This document shows positions 59,273 through 64,000 of a stretch of DNA of 64,000 nucleotides, in pieces. Origin of the DNA: Arenibacter algicola (lineage in GTDB: Bacteria; Bacteroidota; Bacteroidia; Flavobacteriales; Flavobacteriaceae); contig NZ_JAHKPO010000029.1 in assembly GCF_018860365.1 (NCBI RefSeq), positions 1-64,000 of the forward strand, in the 5' to 3' direction. The notes under the pieces were generated by a model that was not told the origin of the DNA, ran no database searches, and saw nothing but the letters and a program-made list of their open reading frames with translations. How positions within the stretch are numbered: the first letter of the stretch is position 1; every line of letters begins with the position of its first letter. Position numbers and translations under genes: made by a program.

Positions 59273-59668
59273 ATGAAAGTACTTGTTTCCATATCAATGT
59301 CATTTATTTTCCTTCTTCAAGGAGTAGCGATGGATATGGACTTATGTAGTCAAATCGAAAAAATATCAAATTTCGTTAACCATTACCAAGATCATAAAGA
59401 GTATGACGGCGATTCATTTTTCGATTACGTAATCGAGGACTATTTTAATGATGATGGCGATAAAGAGGGCCATCACGATGGCCCCGATCAGGATAATGCC
59501 CCTTCCCATAACCAGCATCAATGCTGCCATCCAATAGTGTTTGTTCCATCCTCGAATACTGTAACCATAAAGAGATGGTTTTCAGAGGACAACAAACTAT
59601 ACAACGATTATACTTCCCATTTCGATTCCAGATATCTAGAATCTCTTTTCCAGCCCCCACGGGCATAA
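59273..59668 (+). CDS. Exported His/Asp-rich protein of the efflux operon
   Basis: A 131-aa protein started at MKVLVSISMSFIFLLQGVAM, directly behind a -7 box, giving a signal peptide. The mature part is extremely His/Asp-rich (YDGDSFFDYV, GHHDGPDQDNAPSHNQHQCC), a likely metal-sensing or metal-buffering segment. Similar small proteins precede CusA/CzcA-type operons in Bacteroidota. 117 bp separate it from the pump gene. Confidence 0.7.
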   Translation: MKVLVSISMSFIFLLQGVAMDMDLCSQIEKISNFVNHYQDHKEYDGDSFFDYVIEDYFNDDGDKEGHHDGPDQDNAPSHNQHQCCHPIVFVPSSNTVTIKRWFSEDNKLYNDYTSHFDSRYLESLFQPPRA

Positions 59669-59785
59669 TTCAGTTTTTATCGGATAACTATATCCTTTTG
59701 TGATGTTTCCTTTGGGGAATGTCCTATTGTTTTCGCTATCGCGAAAACTTACTTCCATTATTAACTGAATTAACGCTTTTAGCTA

Positions 59786-62700
59786 ATGATCAATAGAATC
59801 ATTGATTTTTCAATCAATAACAAACTTATTATCGGGCTTTTTACCCTGCTCATTGCCGGCTGGGGAATCTACTCGCTCAATCAAATACCGATTGATGCCG
59901 TACCCGATATTACCAATAATCAGGTACAGGTAATTACGACTTCCCAGAACCTTGCCGCACAAGAAGTCGAGCAGTTCATTACCTATCCTATAGAACTGGC
60001 GATGGCAAATATCCCCGGGGTGGAGGAAATCCGTTCCATATCGCGTTTCGGACTTTCCGTCGTTACAGTTGTTTTCGAAGAAAATATGGGCACCTATCTG
60101 CCCCGACAGCTCGTAAACGAAAAATTAAAGGAGGCCGAAGAAAATATAGGCTCCGATCTGGGAACGCCTTCCATCGGACCTATTTCCACAGGTCTTGGGG
60201 AAATCTATCAGTACACCTTGGAAGTTGAACCGGGCTATGAATCCCAGTATGATGCCGTAAAACTGCGCAGCATTCAGGACTGGATCGTTAAACGCCAATT
60301 GAGTATGACCCCCGGAGTCGTTGAAATCAGTAGTTGGGGCGGTTATATCAAGCAGTATGAAGTGGCGATTGATCCTTCCGTTCTAAATTCATATAACCTG
60401 ACCTTACCTGAAGTGTTCAATGCCCTGCAACAGAACAATGGCAATACGGGTGGCAGCTACATTGAAAAAGGTCCAGAGCTTTTTTACATACGAAGCAAGG
60501 GACTGGCCAAGGATTTTGATGATATACGCCAGACCGTAATCACGAATCGGAACGGCGTACCGCTTACCGTGGGGCAAATCGGAAAAGTGGGTGTTGGTAA
60601 AGCGCCCCGTTACGGAGCGGCTACAAAGGACGGAAAGGGAGAAACGGTCGTAGGCATCGTGATGATGTTAAAGGACGCCAACTCCGCCGATGTCATTTCC
60701 CGAGTAAAAGAAAATGTATCCAAAATCCAGCAGACCTTACCGAAAGGGATTAGCATCAAGCCTTTTCTTGATAGGACCCGACTGGTGGAAAAAACGACAT
60801 CTACAATTTCGGAAAACCTGATAATCGGTGGGCTTATCGTGATATTTTTCTTGGTATTCCTGCTGGGAACCTGGCGTTCCGGCCTTATTGTGGCCTCGGT
60901 GATTCCGCTTTCGATGTTGTTCGCATTGGGCATGATGGACACCTTCGGCGTTTCCGCCAACCTTATGAGCCTGGGAGCCATTGATTTTGGGATAATCGTC
61001 GATGGTGCGGTCATTATTATCGAAGCAATGGTCGTCCTTTTAACCACAAGGCTTGTCAAACTCAAAAGGCTTTCCAAGGAAGAACGGATATCCGAGGTAA
61101 ACCGATTGGCGTTCAAATCATCCTCCCAGATGATGAACGCCGCTATTTTCGGCCAGATAATCATTCTGATCGTTTTTATCCCCATCCTAACGCTAACAGG
61201 CATCGAAGGTAAAATGTTCCGTCCGATGGCACTTGTATTCGGGTTTGCGATAATCGGTGCGATGATATTATGTCTTACCTACGTGCCAATGATCGCATCC
61301 AGCTTGCTCTATTCCAAAAAACTGGACAAAAAGACATACGGCGATAAATTCATGGGATGGTTGGAGCGCAAATACCGTCCCGTTCTGGATTGGGCATTGT
61401 CCGCAAAAAAAATCGTGGTTATCGGTGCAGTCGTCCTTATGGGCATTGCCATTTTCATATTCTCGACACTCGGCGGGGAATTCATACCAAAACTGGACGA
61501 AGGCGACTTTGCTTTGGAAACACGTATGGCACCTGGTACTTCCCTTTCTGAAATGACGAAGAATATGACCAAGCTGGAAACCATCCTATTGGACAGATTT
61601 CCTGAGGTCAAGACCGTGGTCACGAAAATCGGGGCCGGAGAAATTCCTACCGACCCGATGCCCATCGAAGGTGCCGATATTATGGTCAGCCTAAAAAATA
61701 AGGATGAATGGGTGTCTGCTGATAGCAAGGAGGAACTCGCAGAACTAATGGAAGAAGCACTGTCCGAACTACCTGGCGTGGATGTCGAATTTTCCCAGCC
61801 CATCGAAATGCGTTTCAATGAACTAATGACCGGAATTAAACAGGACATAGCGGTAAAAATCTATGGCGAGGACTTGGAACTGTTGCAGGAAAAAGGAAAC
61901 CAAGCTGCGGAAATTATCAGGGCTATCGCTGGTGCGGCCGATGTTCGTGTAGAACAGGTTGTTGGCCTGCCGCAGATCGTTATCGACTTTAAACGTGGCC
62001 GAATGGCCGAGTACGGACTTACCATTTCGGAACTCAACCAAATAGTCAGTACCGCTTTTGCCGGGGCAACCACCGGAAAGGTATTCGAGGGCGAAAGAAG
62101 GTTCGACCTTACAGTCAGACTTCAGGAAAAATCCCGAAATGGCATCGCATCCATCCGAAACCTTTATGTACCGCTTGCCAACGGGCAAAAAATTCCGCTA
62201 AGGGAAGTGGCCGACATCAGTTTTGAGGATGCACCCGCCCAGATTTCCCGTGATGATACCAGTAGGCGCATTGTTATCGGGGTCAACGTGCGGAATAGGG
62301 ACACCCGATCCCTTGTCGAGGAAATGCAGAACACGATACGGCAAAAACTGGATCTTCCACCGGGCTATTCGGTTACGTATGGTGGGGAGTTCGAGAACTT
62401 GCAACGGGCGCAGAAAAGACTTTCATTGGTCGTTCCCTTGGCTCTGGTGCTCATATTTGTCGTCCTTTTTATCAGCCTTCGCTCTTTAAAGCAGTCCCTT
62501 TTGATCTATACCGCCATTCCCTTTGCGGCTGTGGGCGGCGTTTTTGCGCTCTGGCTGCGCGGTATGCCTTTCAGTATTTCTGCCGGGGTGGGTTTTATTG
62601 CCTTGTTCGGGGTTGCGGTGCTCAACGGTCTGGTATTGATAAGCAGTCTTAACGAACTGAAAGCCGATGGTGTGACCGACTTGAGGACGCGAATCAGAAA

Positions 62701-64000
62701 AGCGACCAAATCGCGTTTGCGACCCATTTTTCTGACCGCCGTAACCGATATCGTTGGATTCTTGCCCATGGCACTTTCCGGTTCTTCGGGCGCTGAAGTG
62801 CAGCGACCTTTGGCGACGGTCGTCATAGGCGGGCTCTTTACGGCGACCTTGCTCACATTAATCGTATTACCGGTTTTATACAACTGGTTTGAAAAACCGA
62901 AAAGGATGAAAATAAATCCCGCAATTGCAACGGTCTTGGTGTTCTTGGTTTTTTCCCTTTCCACGAAGGCACAGAACCCAATGGACAGCATTGGAATTTC
63001 CCTGGCCCAACTTCAGGAACGGGCGATGAACAACAACCCAATGCTGAGGGCGGACAGCCTCAACATTTATAAAAACAGGAAATTACAGGGCTCGGCCTTC
63101 AATCCCTCGAATACCAGTTTTTTTTATTCTGAGGAAGAAGTGCCGGGCAACGGTGCCGACCGATCCAACCTCGGTACCGGGATCAATAGTTATGGCATTG
63201 GCCAAAGTTTTGATTTCCCAACGACCTATATCCAACGTTCCCAACTATTGAAACAGCGCACGCTTGTGGCCGAAAAAAGCTATCGATTGCAACAGAACGA
63301 ACTTGAAAGACAGGTGGCAACGGCTTATTACAAATGGGTAAATGGATGGCAGAAAGTCGAATTTTATAACCAACTGGACAGTCTATATGCCAATTTTGAA
63401 AAGGCGGCCAAACTTCGCTACGAGACGGGCGAGACCTCCAAACTTGAACAGTTGAACGCCAGTAGCAAGCGAAAGCAAATCGAACTGAAACTGAAGGAAT
63501 CCCGGGTTCTATACAGTTCCGCAATTTTGGAACTGGAACAGTTGACGGCCTCGGAAATTTCCAATGAGAATTATCCTTTAGGGATACAACATACCCCCAT
63601 TTTAAGTTCTGGGAACGATGACGAACTGATGGAGAACAATGCATTTCTTTCCTATCGAAACGAGCTGGTAAACCTGGCCGAGGAAGAAACCGATGTCCAA
63701 CAGTCCCAATGGTTACCGGATATCAATCTACAATATTCGTTACAGACCGTGGATGGGACGAGCGGATTTTATGGTTTTCAGGCGGGAATCAGTGTTCCAT
63801 TGTTTTTCAATTCCCAGAAAGCGAACGTCCAGGCCCTGAAAATCGATAGGATGCGCCAGGAAGAGCTGTTGGAAAGCGAAAGGCTGACCATGAACAAAAG
63901 GGTTTCAACGGCCACCGCAAATTACGGACAATGGTTACAGCAAGTGGCGTATTATGTGGAAACCGGACTACCTATGAGCGAGGAACTGCTTAACGGGGCT
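59786..64000 (+). CDS. CzcA-type heavy-metal RND pump fused to TolC-like outer-membrane factor (partial)
   Basis: An open frame of 1405 codons that runs off the right edge. Residues 1-1040 are an HME-RND pump: N-terminal INRIIDFSINNKLIIGLFTL, porter domains, and TM4 GAIDFGIIVDGAVIIIEAM with D400, D406 and E413, which match the proton-relay residues of CzcA (the divalent-cation Zn/Co/Cd/Ni type) rather than the CusA Cu/Ag pattern. From about residue 1041 (MKINPAIATVLVFLVFSLST) a new signal-like segment starts a TolC/CzcC-like outer-membrane domain (ISLAQLQERAMNNNPMLRAD, FPTTYIQRSQLLKQRTLVAE). The covalent fusion of pump and OMF is a Bacteroidota speciality. The CzcB-type adaptor is expected downstream. 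Confidence 0.85.
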   Translation, partial: MINRIIDFSINNKLIIGLFTLLIAGWGIYSLNQIPIDAVPDITNNQVQVITTSQNLAAQEVEQFITYPIELAMANIPGVEEIRSISRFGLSVVTVVFEENMGTYLPRQLVNEKLKEAEENIGSDLGTPSIGPISTGLGEIYQYTLEVEPGYESQYDAVKLRSIQDWIVKRQLSMTPGVVEISSWGGYIKQYEVAIDPSVLNSYNLTLPEVFNALQQNNGNTGGSYIEKGPELFYIRSKGLAKDFDDIRQTVITNRNGVPLTVGQIGKVGVGKAPRYGAATKDGKGETVVGIVMMLKDANSADVISRVKENVSKIQQTLPKGISIKPFLDRTRLVEKTTSTISENLIIGGLIVIFFLVFLLGTWRSGLIVASVIPLSMLFALGMMDTFGVSANLMSLGAIDFGIIVDGAVIIIEAMVVLLTTRLVKLKRLSKEERISEVNRLAFKSSSQMMNAAIFGQIIILIVFIPILTLTGIEGKMFRPMALVFGFAIIGAMILCLTYVPMIASSLLYSKKLDKKTYGDKFMGWLERKYRPVLDWALSAKKIVVIGAVVLMGIAIFIFSTLGGEFIPKLDEGDFALETRMAPGTSLSEMTKNMTKLETILLDRFPEVKTVVTKIGAGEIPTDPMPIEGADIMVSLKNKDEWVSADSKEELAELMEEALSELPGVDVEFSQPIEMRFNELMTGIKQDIAVKIYGEDLELLQEKGNQAAEIIRAIAGAADVRVEQVVGLPQIVIDFKRGRMAEYGLTISELNQIVSTAFAGATTGKVFEGERRFDLTVRLQEKSRNGIASIRNLYVPLANGQKIPLREVADISFEDAPAQISRDDTSRRIVIGVNVRNRDTRSLVEEMQNTIRQKLDLPPGYSVTYGGEFENLQRAQKRLSLVVPLALVLIFVVLFISLRSLKQSLLIYTAIPFAAVGGVFALWLRGMPFSISAGVGFIALFGVAVLNGLVLISSLNELKADGVTDLRTRIRKATKSRLRPIFLTAVTDIVGFLPMALSGSSGAEVQRPLATVVIGGLFTATLLTLIVLPVLYNWFEKPKRMKINPAIATVLVFLVFSLSTKAQNPMDSIGISLAQLQERAMNNNPMLRADSLNIYKNRKLQGSAFNPSNTSFFYSEEEVPGNGADRSNLGTGINSYGIGQSFDFPTTYIQRSQLLKQRTLVAEKSYRLQQNELERQVATAYYKWVNGWQKVEFYNQLDSLYANFEKAAKLRYETGETSKLEQLNASSKRKQIELKLKESRVLYSSAILELEQLTASEISNENYPLGIQHTPILSSGNDDELMENNAFLSYRNELVNLAEEETDVQQSQWLPDINLQYSLQTVDGTSGFYGFQAGISVPLFFNSQKANVQALKIDRMRQEELLESERLTMNKRVSTATANYGQWLQQVAYYVETGLPMSEELLNGA

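Noticed and set aside
60610-61848. Minus-strand frames opposite the RND pump
   Set aside because: They lie antisense to conserved pump domains; the + strand frame is uninterrupted and clearly real.

Overview
The window looks like chromosome of a marine-type flavobacterium (Bacteroidota, probably Flavobacteriaceae). The reasons are AT-rich DNA with compact operons, promoter -7 elements of the Bacteroidota type (TAnnTTTG) beside leaderless starts, many SPII lipoproteins, parallel beta-helix and PA14 polysaccharide enzymes, an ExsA-like AraC regulator, a Bacteroidota-type integrase with an HTH_17 partner, and an RND pump fused to its outer-membrane factor. No rRNA, intact tRNA or CRISPR array was seen. 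Genus cannot be fixed from this sequence alone.

Layout. 1-4.3 kb: a TetR-led five-gene operon (TetR, HAD dehalogenase-like, two DoxX-like, PanE-like) sits between two identical 273-bp copies of the 3' end of an alpha/beta-hydrolase gene. A 247-bp GC-rich MITE/REPIN-like element breaks the first copy inside its terminator. 4.3-9.5 kb: small secreted and lipoprotein genes, a serine beta-lactamase-like hydrolase and a DUF2130 coiled-coil protein. 9.5-13.9 kb: a three-gene ABC-three-component (ABC-3C) conflict operon with a PD-(D/E)xK-like nuclease effector, a middle component and a Rad50/RecF-like ATPase. 14-24 kb: a lipoprotein, a very large barrel-type glycosidase-like lipoprotein and two secreted parallel beta-helix proteins, which form a polysaccharide-degrading cluster without visible SusC/SusD. 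24.7-50.3 kb: an accessory zone of mostly minus-strand single genes (Imm11-like immunity protein, DKNYY protein, tandem membrane paralogs, cupin, RibD-C reductase, NodB deacetylase, M43 protease, MBL hydrolase, O-methyltransferase), interrupted by a plus-strand GH39-like enzyme, a plus-strand PA14 sialidase-like protein and a YjhG-type dehydratase. 50.7-56.2 kb: pyruvate:ferredoxin oxidoreductase, OsmC and an AraC regulator. 56.8 kb to the right edge: an integrated element that begins at a tRNA-Met-like 3' half (att site) followed by tyrosine integrase, HTH excisionase-like protein, a His-rich exported protein and a CzcA-CzcC-type fusion pump that runs off the window.

The most unusual structural signal is a family of imperfect palindromic elements. 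They have termini like TAACG..ATAG and CTAT..GTTG, and at least 14 copies lie between 13.9 and 56.5 kb. They occur almost one per gene between same-strand accessory genes, giving a cassette-like layout (gene, element, gene, element) without an integron integrase in view. Several decayed genes lie in the same zone: a frameshifted SnoaL-like lipoprotein, a truncated MsrQ-like membrane fragment, a Cys-rich peptide with TGA at the expected lipobox cysteine, and a nonsense-broken small ORF overlapping nifJ. They show active gene turnover.

Coordinates and translations were read by eye and no database search was possible. Family names rest on recognised motifs and are graded by confidence.
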